A stretch of 64,000 nt of DNA from positions 558,001 to 622,000 of the forward strand of contig CAWKOH010000004.1 of assembly GCA_963851245.1 (NCBI GenBank), given 5' to 3'. Within the stretch, counting starts at the first letter, position 1, and each line of letters opens with the position of its first letter. This document shows, piece after piece, positions 51,205 to 60,694 of the stretch. The notes under the pieces were generated by a model, which saw only the letters and a list, made by a program, of their open reading frames with translations, ran no database searches and was not told the origin of the DNA. This stretch comes from CAWKOH01 sp963851245. Lineage in GTDB: Bacteria; Actinomycetota; Acidimicrobiia; Acidimicrobiales; Palsa-688. Both the position numbers and the translations under genes were made by a program.

Positions 51205-51615
51205 ATGAGACCGATGGGGAACATGAACATGCTCGAAGAGATCGTGGCCCGCTTGCCCGAAGCGGCCCGGGTGGACATCGAAGCCTGGGGCGGCGAGCCG
51301 ACGTTCCGGGTGGGCGGCAAGAACTTCGTCTTCAGTAGCCCGGAGGCCACCTCGATCACCGTGAAGTTGCCGCCCGAGGAGGCGGTTGCCGTCGTCGCCA
51401 GTGACAGCCACGCCGAGCCGACGGGGTACGGCCTGGGCCGCCATGGTTGGGTTTCGATCACCGTTCCCACGCGCACCAGCGCGGCCCGGTGGCGGGAGAT
51501 CGAGGAGTGGGTCCGGACTTCCTACACCTTGGTCGCCCCTAAGAAGCTGGCCCGCGTGGTTATAGAACAGGACTCGGCCAGGCCCGCAGCACTCAGTGCT
51601 ACGCAACGAAACTAG
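51205..51615 (+). CDS. MmcQ/YjbR family protein
   Basis: About 136 residues: ARLPEAARVDIEAWGGEPTF, FVFSSPEATSITVKLPPEEA and the closing WREIEEWVRTSYTLVAPKKL, the pattern of the MmcQ/YjbR fold, which has been described as DNA-binding-like but is of unproven function. Start choice among ATG 51205, 51214 and 51223 is uncertain. The TAG stop lies in the middle of an 18-bp palindrome. The extra C-terminal residues (QDSARPAALSATQRN) derive from that repeat and may be recent. Confidence 0.8.
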   Translation: MRPMGNMNMLEEIVARLPEAARVDIEAWGGEPTFRVGGKNFVFSSPEATSITVKLPPEEAVAVVASDSHAEPTGYGLGRHGWVSITVPTRTSAARWREIEEWVRTSYTLVAPKKLARVVIEQDSARPAALSATQRN

Positions 51616-51632
51616 TTTCGTTCTGCAGCACT
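51595..51632. repeat. Palindromic element holding the MmcQ stop codon
   Basis: AACGAAAC-TA-GTTTCGTT (51605-51622) is a perfect 18-bp palindrome with the TAG of the preceding gene at its centre; outer arms AGTGCT (51595-51600) and AGCACT (51627-51632) extend it with unpaired 4-nt joints. The reverse complement of 51617-51632, AGTGCTGCAGAACGAA, recurs at 31332-31347 in another intergenic gap. Possibly a terminator or small mobile palindrome. Confidence 0.5.
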
Positions 51633-51674
51633 CAGGCTCGTCCTCAGGTTGATGACCTTTACTGGAAGATCGTG

Positions 51675-52635
51675 ATGGACGAGACGGCGTCAGAACTGAG
51701 TCTGGGCGAGTCGCCCGAGCCCGAGGTCCCTGGCCCCGCCGAGGAGACCGCTGAGAGCCCCGCCGCCGAGGCGCCGGAAGCGGGTTCCGAAGAGTCCGGA
51801 GGTGGCCGGCCGCCTTCGTCGCGGCGACGAACGGTGTTCGCCGTGTCCAGGGCCCTCGTCGTGGTGGTCGTAGCCGCTGTCGGCTACCAGCTGGTGGTGC
51901 CCCAGACGCATGTGGTCCGGGCCCGGCTGAACCGCCTGGTCCTGCCCCGACCCGGGGTGGCCAAGTACAACGTGAAGTCGCCTGCGACCGCCGAGCAACC
52001 GGCCTCCACCACTCAACTGAGCACCGTCGAGTCGGCGGCGACGAAGTCCCCGAACGAGACCGGTGCCTACACCATCTCCTGGAGCCCGTCCCAGACCAGC
52101 GGCGCCGGCGTCCTCGTCTTCCTCCTGCCGAGCACGGCCCAGGCGGAGGCGGCCCTACCGCAGGTTCGGGCTCAGCAGGCCGCGGCCGGCTCCTACACTT
52201 CCGAGGGGCTGACCCGCCGGGCTACCTACGCGGTGGCCTCGGTGCCGGGTTCGGCCGGTGGCACCTACTCCCCGACGTCGAAGGGGAGCGGTCTCGGCGC
52301 CGACCTCTCCATCGTCACCTTCCAGTACGGCCGGGTCGTCGGCGCAGTGGAGGTGGTCGGGCCGTCGGCCACCCAGGCCGACTCCAGCACCATCGCCACC
52401 AATGAGTACAACCTTTTGCGGAAGGTCGAGCCTGGCTTCACGCTGAAGAAGGTGACCAGGCCGGTGCTGGCCAGCTCGCTCTGGGTCGCGGGGGCGATCC
52501 TCCTGGCGGCCATTGCCGCGCTGCACCCCGGCGGCCCGGCGCCGGCTGGCCGAGCGGCGCCAGAGGAAGATCGACGAGGAGCTCAGCCACATGGTCGTTG
52601 TGAAGGGCCAGACCATCTCGAAGCACCGGCGTTGA
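51675..52635 (+). CDS. Two-helix membrane protein, one frameshift
   Basis: About 320 residues. An acidic, Pro/Glu-rich N-terminal tail of about 50 residues precedes one membrane helix (VFAVSRALVVVVVAAVGYQL). An outer domain of about 200 residues follows (YTISWSPSQTSGAGVLVFLL, LSIVTFQYGRVVGAVEVVGP), then a second helix (LASSLWVAGAILLAAIAA). Near 52530 the frame shifts and continues as RRLAERRQRKIDEELSHMVV and a basic end. Unrecognised family. The outer domain may sense or bind at the cell surface; that is a guess. Confidence 0.65.
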
Positions 52636-52671
52636 CAGAGCCCCCCGCCGGGCTCACGCCAGGGGGAGTCC

Positions 52672-53154
52672 TTGCCCAGCAGGCCGGGTGCCGGTCGGGC
52701 GTCCCCGTTCGAGCCCGGTGCCGGCAGATGGCAGCAGGGGCTGGGGAAGGTACGCGACACCGTGCGCCAGGAACTGGTAGCCCGTCAAACGGCCGGGCAC
52801 CTGCCCCCTGCCGGCCGGCGAGTAACCGTCCTCGACGCGGGCTGCGGACAAGGTACCCAGGCCATCCGGCTGGCCCGGGCCGGCTTCGACGCCCGGCTCT
52901 ACCGGAACCGGTTGGGCATCGAGGGGGTCCGAGCCGACGAGCCGGAAGAAGTGAGGCAGGCCCTTGAAGATGCCGGGGCCGAGCGGGTGGCGTGGTACGG
53001 AGTTCGGCTGTTCACCGATCATTGGGAGCCAGCCGACCCTCCCGACGACTTCTCCGAGCTGATGGCGGCCGAGGAGGAGGCCGGGCGTCGCGATCCGTAC
53101 CGATCGGTCGCCGCCCTCACCCACACGATCGCGGTGCGCAGGCCGGTCGACTAG
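52672..53154 (+). CDS. SAM-dependent methyltransferase with internal deletion
   Basis: A 160-residue frame from TTG 52672. Residues 1-75 match the start of a class I methyltransferase (SPFEPGAGRWQQGLGKVRDT, then motif I VLDAGCGQGTQAIRLARAGF). The sequence then jumps to DARLYRNRLGIEGVRADEPE and the typical C-terminal end (AERVAWYGVRLFTDHWEPAD, EEEAGRRDPYRSVAALTHTI). In full-length relatives, about 90 residues carrying motifs II and III separate these parts. The frame is kept, so this looks like an in-frame deletion. Catalysis is unlikely. Confidence 0.72.
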   Translation: MPSRPGAGRASPFEPGAGRWQQGLGKVRDTVRQELVARQTAGHLPPAGRRVTVLDAGCGQGTQAIRLARAGFDARLYRNRLGIEGVRADEPEEVRQALEDAGAERVAWYGVRLFTDHWEPADPPDDFSELMAAEEEAGRRDPYRSVAALTHTIAVRRPVD

Positions 53155-55260
53155 TCAGTGCCGGGCGGCCAGACCCTTGGCCATCCGGGTGACGGCATGA
53201 ATCTCGCCTATGCGCATGACGCGTGCCAGGAGGACATAGACGATCACGCCGGCGCCGGCCTGGGCCACCAGCCGCACGATCAGGACGGCATCACTCGCCG
53301 AGCTCGGGAAAGCCAGACCGATCAGAACCACCACCAACAAGGTGATAGCGCTCGCTATGACGACACGCACCAGAAGCCGGGCGGTGCCACTGCCGCCGAG
53401 AGACCCCACCCGGCGGCGAAGATCGGCGGCGGCCACGAAAGACATGATCGTGTAGGGACCCACCCAGGCCAGGGCCAGGCCGGGCACCCCGAGCAATGGC
53501 TCGAGGATCGGAGCGGCCAGCAATGTGATTCCGTTCTCTACCGTGTAGATCCAGAACATGATGCGAGCCGCCTGCATGGCCTGGTAGGCCCGTATGAGCA
53601 GGAAGAAGGCGCTGAATCCGGGCAGGCCGGCCGCGAACACGGCCAGAGTGGTGCTGACCATATGGGCGCCGGACTGGGTCACCCGGCCGTGGTGGATGGC
53701 CAGCTGGATAAAGGGTTGGGCGATGGCCACGTACACCAGGCCGGCCGGTATCAGCAGGGCCAGCGTGACCCGCAGGCCAGACACGAACTGGCGCTCGAAA
53801 CCGGGTTTGTCGTCGTCGGTCCAGCGCTGGGCCAGGTTGGGCATGATGGCCGACGCGATCGACACCGCTATCAGGGCGTACGGGAGCTGGAAGAACTGGT
53901 ACGAGAAGTTGTAAGCGGTGACCCCGCCCGTGGTCCGGCCGGCCAGGATCATCACCAGGGCTAAAGAGATCTGGTTGGCCAGCACGACCCCGATCAGCCA
54001 CGACGACAATGCGGCCACCCGGCGTACGGCTGGGTGGCGAAGCTCCCATACCAGCCGGATGCGGATGCCGGCCCTGTGCATTGCCGGCAGCTGGACCAAT
54101 AGCTGAGCCAGGTAGCCCGCGGTCGTCCCCAGGCCGAGGATCAAGATGGCGCGTTGATCGTGGGAGAACCGCGCCAGGGTTGTGGTGGCGCTGGTCGAGC
54201 GGGCCGTCAGCACCGCATCGGCCACGAACTTGGTCGCCAGCAGGGCGGCGATGGCGATGAGGTTGTTGAGCACCGGCGAGAGGGCGGCGGCGGTGAACCG
54301 GTGGCGGGCGTTAAGAAGGGCCGTGCTCACGATGATGGCGCCGAGCAGGAATACCTGAGGGGAGAAGTAGTGGAGCAGCTTGGTGGCCAGCACCTTCTCG
54401 TCGGGGCCGCTCGGGGTGGAATTCAGGATCAGGTAGAACCTGATGACAAACGGCGCCAGCAACCACAGCAGGGCCGTCATCACGACCAGCGCCGCCGCTA
54501 TGGCCGTCACGACCGCGGATATAGCGCGAACGGTTTCCTCCCGGTCCTCCCGGTTGAACTGTTCCACGAATACCGGGATCAGCGTCGCTGAGAGGATGCC
54601 GCCCAGAAGCAGGTCGTAGACGATGTTCGGAATCCCGTTCGCGTAGTTGTACGCGTCTGAAAGCGAGCCGACCCCGAGGACGTAACCGATGGCGAGCACT
54701 CGTATGAAGCCGGTGAGGCGAGATGCGAATGTTCCGACTGCCAGTACTGCCGTCGCTTCCTGAGTGGACTGCGGCCGGCTGGTACCTCCATCGGCCTGAA
54801 CCCGGTCCGCGGCCGGCGCCGGGCCGGTAGGAGGAGCCCTGCTTCCGTCGGGACCTCCGGGGGCCCAGCTGGAGGCGCCGTCCCCGGCGGAGGTGATGTG
54901 GACCCGGGGAGGGGTCGCTCCCGGGGGCGACCCCGCGGCCGCCCTGGAGGACGTGGCGCCGGGTCGGGAGCTGATGCGAACCGGTCCTTGGTTGTCGGCG
55001 CGGGCCGCTTCCCGGGCCCGCTTGCGGCGGGCGTCCTGCTCCCGGAGCAGGTCGCGCTCGCGCCGCAGCTCTAGCTCGCGATCGCGCTGGCGTTCTTCGG
55101 CCTCCCTGCGCCTCAGTTCGGCGGCCCGGTCGCGGGGCGGCCGTTCGACGGTGGCGTCCTGGTCGTACAGCATCCCGTGGCCGGCGTGGACCGGTCCGCT
55201 CCAGGCGCCCGGACGGGCGGAATCATCGTCCTGGTCGTAGAACTCTCCGGACCGGGCCAC
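53155..55260 (-). CDS. murJ: Lipid II flippase-like MurJ (MviN)
   Basis: A 701-residue membrane protein. Residues 1 to about 160 are a cytosolic, Arg/Glu-rich low-complexity tail, common in actinobacterial MurJ. The MviN core follows: AVLAVGTFASRLTGFIRVLA, LSDAYNYANGIPNIVYDLLL, GGILSATLIPVFVEQFNRED, YNFSYQFFQLPYALIAVSIA, with about 14 hydrophobic segments to the C-terminus. MurJ moves lipid II across the membrane for peptidoglycan synthesis. In actinobacteria MurJ often carries a regulatory cytosolic part, but none is recognised here beyond the tail. Confidence 0.94.
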   Translation of the reverse strand: MARSGEFYDQDDDSARPGAWSGPVHAGHGMLYDQDATVERPPRDRAAELRRREAEERQRDRELELRRERDLLREQDARRKRAREAARADNQGPVRISSRPGATSSRAAAGSPPGATPPRVHITSAGDGASSWAPGGPDGSRAPPTGPAPAADRVQADGGTSRPQSTQEATAVLAVGTFASRLTGFIRVLAIGYVLGVGSLSDAYNYANGIPNIVYDLLLGGILSATLIPVFVEQFNREDREETVRAISAVVTAIAAALVVMTALLWLLAPFVIRFYLILNSTPSGPDEKVLATKLLHYFSPQVFLLGAIIVSTALLNARHRFTAAALSPVLNNLIAIAALLATKFVADAVLTARSTSATTTLARFSHDQRAILILGLGTTAGYLAQLLVQLPAMHRAGIRIRLVWELRHPAVRRVAALSSWLIGVVLANQISLALVMILAGRTTGGVTAYNFSYQFFQLPYALIAVSIASAIMPNLAQRWTDDDKPGFERQFVSGLRVTLALLIPAGLVYVAIAQPFIQLAIHHGRVTQSGAHMVSTTLAVFAAGLPGFSAFFLLIRAYQAMQAARIMFWIYTVENGITLLAAPILEPLLGVPGLALAWVGPYTIMSFVAAADLRRRVGSLGGSGTARLLVRVVIASAITLLVVVLIGLAFPSSASDAVLIVRLVAQAGAGVIVYVLLARVMRIGEIHAVTRMAKGLAARH

Positions 55261-55370
55261 CAGGCCATGCTTGCCCAGCCCCGAGCGCGGGTCCAGTACC
55301 CTGCCTGCCCGGCGCCCCGCGAGGCCCGTGGCTGGCGGCGATCCGTGGGCTCGCCGCTACCATCGACCGC

Positions 55371-56747
55371 GTGACGGATGGCGCTCTTTCCCCTCTCGAC
55401 GGCCGGTACGCGCCGCAGATGGAGTCGTTCGCGGCCGCCTTCTCCGAAGCGGCCCTGTTCCGCCAGCGGTTCGCGGTCGAGGTCGAGTGGCTGCTGGCCC
55501 TGTCTACGGAGCCCGGTGTCACGGAGCTGAAGCCGATCGGTCCGGGACTGGCCTCCACCCTCCGGGACTGGGTCGCCCGGTTCGGGCCCGAGGACGTGGC
55601 CCGGATCAAAGAGATAGAGCGCCGCATAAACCACGATGTGAAGGCGGTCGAGTACCTCCTCAAGGAGAAGCTGGGCTCGATCGGTTTCGGACCGGGCGCC
55701 GAGTTCGTCCACTTCGCCTCTACCTCCGAGGACCTCAACAACATCGCTCACGCCCTGATGCTGAGGCAGGGCCTCAGCCAGGCCTGGCTACCTCTCGCCG
55801 ACGCCCTGGTAGACGAGGTGTGGGCTCAGGCCGAGGCGTACGCCGAGGTGCCCATGCCCAGCCACACCCACGGCCAGCCCGCCTCTCCCACGACTCTCGG
55901 GAAGGAGCTGGCGGTCTTCGCCTATCGCTGGCAGCGGCAGCTGACAGGTATCCGGTCGGTGCCGTTGCTCGCCAAGTTCAATGGCGCCGTCGGTACGTAC
56001 GGTGCTCACACGGCGGCGTACCCCGACGTCGACTGGATCGCCGTCTCCCGCCGGTTCGTCGAGAGCTTCGAGTTGACGTGGAACCCCCTCACCACCCAGA
56101 TCGAGTCGCACGACGCCCTGGCCGAGGTGTTCCACGGGGTTATCCGGTTCAACGCCATTCTCATCGACTTCTGCCGGGACGTGTGGGAGTACATAAGCCG
56201 GTCCTACCTGCGCCAGCGGCCGGTCGAGGGCGAGGTGGGCTCTTCCACCATGCCCCACAAGGTGAATCCGATCGACTTCGAGAATGCCGAGGCCAACGCC
56301 GGGGTGTCATCGGCGCTGCTGGAGCACCTGGCGACCAAGTTGATGATCTCTCGGATGCAAAGGGATCTCTCGGACTCGTCAGCGATCCGCAATATCGGCG
56401 TCGCCGTTGGTCATTCAGGACTGGCTCTGGCTAGTGCCCGGCGCGGTCTCGGCCGGATCACACCCGCGCCGGAAGTGATGCAAGCCGAGCTGGAAGGGCA
56501 GTGGGAAGTCCTGGCCGAAGCCATCCAGACGGTCATGCGTAGACACGGACTGCCCGATCCTTACGAACGGCTCAAGGACCTGACTCGCGGTCAAGCCATC
56601 TCCGCCGAGGACGTCCGCCGGTTCGTGCTGAGCCTGGGCCTGCCCGAAGAAGATGAAGGCAGGCTCCTCCGCCTTACGCCATCCGGTTATGTAGGGCTGG
56701 CGGCCGCTCTGGTCCAGGTGGGCAGGAAAGAGGCGCTGAAGCCATAA
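55371..56747 (+). CDS. purB: Adenylosuccinate lyase
   Basis: A 458-residue fumarase-superfamily enzyme for two steps of purine synthesis. Motifs: SPLDGRYAPQMESFAAAFSE at the start, FVHFASTSEDLNNIAHALML, MPSHTHGQPASPTTLGKELA and the flexible signature loop GSSTMPHKVNPIDFENAEAN. This is the PurB type with the long N-terminus (LSPLDGRY), as in proteobacterial enzymes. GTG 55371 matches it. It diverges from murJ with a 110-bp gap. Confidence 0.96.
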   Translation: MTDGALSPLDGRYAPQMESFAAAFSEAALFRQRFAVEVEWLLALSTEPGVTELKPIGPGLASTLRDWVARFGPEDVARIKEIERRINHDVKAVEYLLKEKLGSIGFGPGAEFVHFASTSEDLNNIAHALMLRQGLSQAWLPLADALVDEVWAQAEAYAEVPMPSHTHGQPASPTTLGKELAVFAYRWQRQLTGIRSVPLLAKFNGAVGTYGAHTAAYPDVDWIAVSRRFVESFELTWNPLTTQIESHDALAEVFHGVIRFNAILIDFCRDVWEYISRSYLRQRPVEGEVGSSTMPHKVNPIDFENAEANAGVSSALLEHLATKLMISRMQRDLSDSSAIRNIGVAVGHSGLALASARRGLGRITPAPEVMQAELEGQWEVLAEAIQTVMRRHGLPDPYERLKDLTRGQAISAEDVRRFVLSLGLPEEDEGRLLRLTPSGYVGLAAALVQVGRKEALKP

Positions 56748-56808
56748 CACGATTCCGCCGACAGCGACGTCCAGCCCGGCCGGGGCAGGCGCGGCGATGC
56801 GGCCGGCG

Positions 56809-58221
56809 TCACCACGGCACCAGGCCGGATAGGCGCGGGAGCAAGGCTCGGAAAGAGCGGGCCGAGAAGCACCCGGACCACGCCCCGGCCTGGTAGGCCA
56901 GATCGTCGGCCAGGCGGAGGCCGACCCACGTAATCAGGCCGGTGTCAGCCGGTTCAGAGAGCCACTCGGCCGCCGCCGGCGCGACCAGCGCCGCCACCAG
57001 GGCGGCCCGGGCCCGCGACCCACGCCGGCCGCGTCCCGCTCCGAAGGCGACCACTAATGCCGGCGGCAGCCAGGCCCGGCGCACGGCCGCGGCCAGGGAG
57101 AGGCCGGCCCGGAGATGGCCCGACAGGCCGAGTGCGGCCAAAGCGCGGGCCGTGGCTCGGTCGGAACCGGCCCGGCGGGCCAGGGCGGCCGTCGTTGACA
57201 GAGCTACCGCTGCCGCCGGCCCGGGGTAGCCCGTCAAGGCCAGGCCCCAGGCGCCTGCGCTCCACGCGTTCATGGCGGCAGGGGCGACGTCCCGGCCGTG
57301 CCGGGACTCGAGGGCGGCGGCCGAGCGCCCATATTGAAAGCGCTGCCGCAACCAGTCGGTGGCCGACTTGCGGGCCGGATGGGTCACCGTCACGGCCGGC
57401 TCGTAACGGATACGGCCGCCCCTTTTTCCCAGCCTCCAGACCAGGTCCACGTCCTCGCCGAAGCGCAGGATCTCGTCGAAACCGCCGGCCTCGGTGAGCG
57501 CTTGCCGGCGGACCAGCAGCGCCGCCGTCGGGACGTACGAGACGAGGCTGCCCGGCCGCACCGGAGCTTCGTTCGAGCCGAGGTCGAGAGACGACCGCTT
57601 TCTTTCGTAGCCGGCCAGCCAGGTTGGGGTAGCCGGCCCGGCCCGGGCCTGGATCCGGGGCGCCACCGCCACGACCTCCGGATCGGCGAAATGGGTGAGC
57701 AGACGCTCCAACCAATCGCTGACCGGCACGCAATCGGCGTCCAGGAAGCCGACGATGCCGGTGGTGGCCTGCCTCCAGCCGGTGTTGCGGGCCGCCGCCG
57801 GACCGCCCGCAACCGGTCGCCGGATGAGGCGGGCGGAAGAGGCCTGGGCCGGCGTGATCGCCGGCTCCGAGCCGTCGTCGACGACGATCACGGCGCCGGC
57901 GTCGCCTATGGCCTCGAGTGACGCGGCCAGGCCGTCGGGGTCGTTCCGGACCGGCATGACGACCGTCACATCGCTTACAGCCGGATGCGCGGCGGGGCCT
58001 GGGCGCGGGTGGGCGATCCCGCTGTCGAGCAGGCGCCTGGCCAGAGCCTGTGAGCCCGGAGCGGTCCCGACCGGCCGCCCTTCGTTCCAGGACTCGACCA
58101 GGGCCGCCCCGGCCGGTGTGAGGCGGATGACCCGGATCGGATTGCCGCCGACCAGGACGCCCTGCCGGGGCCTTCGCACCGAGGGATCCAGCTCCAGCCC
58201 GAAGCCGGGGGGCAGCGCCAA
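56809..58221 (-). CDS. mftF: Mycofactocin glycosyltransferase MftF
   Basis: A 470-residue GT2 enzyme that extends the sugar chain on mycofactocin. PPGFGLELDPSVRRPRQGVL opens the family's N-terminal domain; DVTVVMPVRNDPDGLAASLE, VIVVDDGSEPAITPAQ, GGPAAARNTGWRQATTGIVG and FLDADCVP (DxD-type) form the GT2 core; FDEILRFGEDVDLVWRLGKR follows. The C-terminal 150 residues are Ala-rich and partly hydrophobic. TTG 58221 with GGGAGG upstream gives a length equal to mycobacterial MftF. It lies 20 nt downstream of the SDR gene, in the mft order SDR/mftE/mftC. Confidence 0.92.
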   Translation of the reverse strand: MALPPGFGLELDPSVRRPRQGVLVGGNPIRVIRLTPAGAALVESWNEGRPVGTAPGSQALARRLLDSGIAHPRPGPAAHPAVSDVTVVMPVRNDPDGLAASLEAIGDAGAVIVVDDGSEPAITPAQASSARLIRRPVAGGPAAARNTGWRQATTGIVGFLDADCVPVSDWLERLLTHFADPEVVAVAPRIQARAGPATPTWLAGYERKRSSLDLGSNEAPVRPGSLVSYVPTAALLVRRQALTEAGGFDEILRFGEDVDLVWRLGKRGGRIRYEPAVTVTHPARKSATDWLRQRFQYGRSAAALESRHGRDVAPAAMNAWSAGAWGLALTGYPGPAAAVALSTTAALARRAGSDRATARALAALGLSGHLRAGLSLAAAVRRAWLPPALVVAFGAGRGRRGSRARAALVAALVAPAAAEWLSEPADTGLITWVGLRLADDLAYQAGAWSGCFSARSFRALLPRLSGLVPW

Positions 58222-58241
58222 CGGCCCTCCCTCTTCGTCAG

Positions 58242-59053
58242 TCAGCGGGCGGTCATGCCCGCGTCGACGGGCAGGACGGCCCCGGTGATACCACTGCTGT
58301 CGGGTCCGCACAGCCAGGCAATCAGGGCGGCCGGCTCTTCCGGGAGTAAGAGGCGGGGCAGCAGATGCTGGGCGGCGAATTCGGTCCGATCATCGAGGCC
58401 GTAGAGGGCGGTGCTGGCGTCGAGCATGGCGGTGGAGGTCGACCCGGGTGCCACCGCGTTGGCCGTCACTCCGAACGGCCCCAGCTCGGCGGCGAGGCTC
58501 CGAATGAGCCCGATAACCCCGTGCTTGGCCGCACTGTAAGCGGCCAGCATATAGATCCCCACCGTTCCGCTCGCCGACGAAACCGCCACGAAGCGACCCT
58601 GCCGGGGCTCGGGCCGCGTCAGGAGAGCCGGGACGGTGGCCTTGGCCAAGCGCCAGGCCCCCTCCAGGTTGACGGCGATCAAGGTGGACCACAGGGGGTC
58701 CGGCGTCTTCCATGCGTACACACCACCACCTATGCAGCCGGCGATGGCGAGGGCGGCATCCAGGCCGCCGAAGCGCTCCACGGCAAGTTTGGTGGCGGCG
58801 TCCAGGGCGGCCTGGTCGCGTACGTCGGCGACTACCCCCTCGGCCCATTCGGCCCCGCCGCAGGCTGCGATCGTGGCGTCGAGGTCCTCGCGGGTGGCAA
58901 GCGAATAACTCAGATCGGGGTCGTCCTCGCAACGGTCGATCAGCACCAGCCGCCATCCGTCTGCCGCCAGCCGGCGGGCCGTCATCCGCGCCGATCCCGC
59001 GCGCCGCGCCGCGTGATGATGGCCACCCGGGGGGCGCTGCGCCGATCTGTCAC
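58242..59053 (-). CDS. Mycofactocin-associated short-chain dehydrogenase, frameshifted N-terminus
   Basis: About 270 residues. GTG 59053 begins VTDRRSAPRVAIIT; two one-base shifts between about 58985 and 59020 scramble the glycine-rich TGAARGIGA motif, after which MTARRLAADGWRLVLIDR continues. The rest is a full SDR: DAALAIAGCIGGGVYAWKTP, SSASGTVGIYMLAAYSAAKH (Ser ... YxxxK), VIGLIRSLAAELGPFGVTAN and PVDAGMTAR. The place between mftE and mftF marks it as a mycofactocin-system SDR, which hold NAD(H) tightly and pass electrons to mycofactocin. Substrate unknown. Confidence 0.86.
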
Positions 59054-59076
59054 ATTGGTTCGCTCCCGGAGGTCGC

Positions 59077-59805
59077 TCACGGCCACCCGTCCAGGCTGGC
59101 CAGCAGATCCCTCACCCAGGCGTCCACGAGCCGGCGCCCCGCTTCGGCTGACGCGCTGGTCGGGTCGCCCAGCACCCCGTTCGGTGATACCGACCTCACG
59201 CCACCGGTGCGCAAGCGGGCCATCAGATCGCCGGCGGTGGTGGGCCGATCCATGCCGCCGGCCTCTGCCGAGCCCGCGCGCACAGAAGCCGGGCACAGAG
59301 CCATCAGGACTGACGTCTCGGAGAAGCCGGCGTGGGCGTCCAGCCCTGACCGGCCGGCTCCGCTCGGCTGCCAGGCCCGGACCCGGCGCCCCTCGTAGGT
59401 GAGGCGGCGGACGGCCCTGTCGACCGGCTCGACGTTGCCCCCGTGGGTGGAAACGAAGACGGTGCCGGCGAAGGCGTCGGCCGATCGGCCCAGCTCCAGC
59501 AGCAACAGTTCGAGGGCCTCCTGGCCGATCGACAACGTGCCCGGAAAGGCGGCGTGCTCACCGCTCGAGCCGTAGGCGACGGCCGGGGCGACCACGACGT
59601 CGGCCCGCGCCAGGGCCAACCGGCCCGACAGGGCCACCGCCACGTCGGTGTCGGTGGACAGCGGGAGGTGGGGGCCGTGCTGCTCGGTCGAGCCCACCGG
59701 TACGGCCAGGACCGTCGGCTGACAGCGGGCGGCCACCTCCTTCCAGGTCATGGCGCTGAGCTGGCCCGGCCCGGCCCGGCCCCCCGTGTTATCGGCGTCG
59801 GGCAC
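59077..59805 (-). CDS. mftE: Mycofactocin system creatininase-family peptidase MftE
   Basis: A 242-residue metal-dependent peptidase that releases the modified C-terminal dipeptide of MftA. Motifs: PTVLAVPVGSTEQHGPHLPL, STDTDVAVALSGRLALARAD, VVVAPAVAYGSSGEHAAFPG, TVFVSTHGGNVEPVDRAVRR and AHAGFSETSVLMALCPASVR. Start overlaps the end of mftC by 17 nt, so both are co-translated. Length fits the family. Confidence 0.93.
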   Translation of the reverse strand: MPDADNTGGRAGPGQLSAMTWKEVAARCQPTVLAVPVGSTEQHGPHLPLSTDTDVAVALSGRLALARADVVVAPAVAYGSSGEHAAFPGTLSIGQEALELLLLELGRSADAFAGTVFVSTHGGNVEPVDRAVRRLTYEGRRVRAWQPSGAGRSGLDAHAGFSETSVLMALCPASVRAGSAEAGGMDRPTTAGDLMARLRTGGVRSVSPNGVLGDPTSASAEAGRRLVDAWVRDLLASLDGWP

Positions 59806-60694
59806 TCAAGGTCACCGGGACCGAGTGCCCCGGCCCCGGTGACGGGACGGCCCCGCTCGCCACGTCCGTAAGCATCCGCTCGCCGTGACCCTGCACGCAT
59901 TCGGGGTCCGGCCCGTCAAGGGGCAACCCGGTGAAGAACTTGGCCGCCATGCAGCCACCCTGGCAGGCGTCGAAGGACCCGCATGTGGCGCACGCCCCGG
60001 CCGAAGAGGGCCGGCGCAGCTCCGTGAAGAGTTCGGATCGGCGCCAGACCCTGGTGAAGCCGCCACCCTCGCGCACACTGCCGGCCCGGAACTCGGCATG
60101 GAGCACGAACGGGCAGGCGTAGACGTCGCCGACGGGATCGATCAGGCAAACCACCCGGCCTGCCCCGCACAGGTTGAGGCCCGGCAGGGGCTCACCGAGG
60201 GCGGACAAGTGGAAGAAAGAGTCCCCGGTCAGCACTCCCGGTCGATCGATCAGCCACCGATAGAGGGTGACCTGCTGCTCCTGGGTCGGGTGCAGCTGGC
60301 CCCATGTGTCGGCCCCCCGGCCGCTCGGGCGCAGACGGGTGAGGCGCAGCTGGGCGCCGTATCCGTCGGCCAGCGCTTCGAAAGCGTCCAGCTGTTCGAT
60401 GTTGTAGCGCGTCATGACCACGCTGATCTTGAACGGCCCGAAGGCGGCGGCGGCCAGGTGGTCCATGGCCCGGCGAGCGGTGTCGTAGCTGCCTCGGCCC
60501 CGCACGGCATCGTTGGTCGCGGCGTCGGCGCCATCTATCGAGATCTGGACATCCACGTAGTCCATCCCCGCCAGGCGGGCGGCCCGTCCGGCGTTGATGG
60601 TCGAGCCGTTGGTCGAGAACTTGACGCCGACCCCCCTCGAGACGGAGTAGTCGACCAGGTCGTAGAAGTCGGGCCTGATGGTCGGTTCGCCACC
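59789..60694 (-). pseudogene. mftC: Mycofactocin radical SAM maturase MftC, N-terminus missing
   Basis: The C-terminal 300 residues of MftC are present: GGEPTIRPDFYDLVDYSVSR, GVKFSTNGSTINAGRAARLA, YVDVQISIDGADAATNDAVR, RLTRLRPSGRGADTWGQLHP, LNLCGAGRVVCLIDPVGDVY and SFDACQGGCMAAKFFTGLPL (auxiliary-cluster Cys). MftC oxidatively decarboxylates MftA. Homology begins exactly at GGEPT near 60694; the first about 90 residues, including the CxxxCxxC cluster site, are replaced by an unrelated hydrolase gene. Either the contig is misjoined here or a real deletion destroyed mftC. mftA, mftB and mftD are also absent. Confidence 0.88.
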
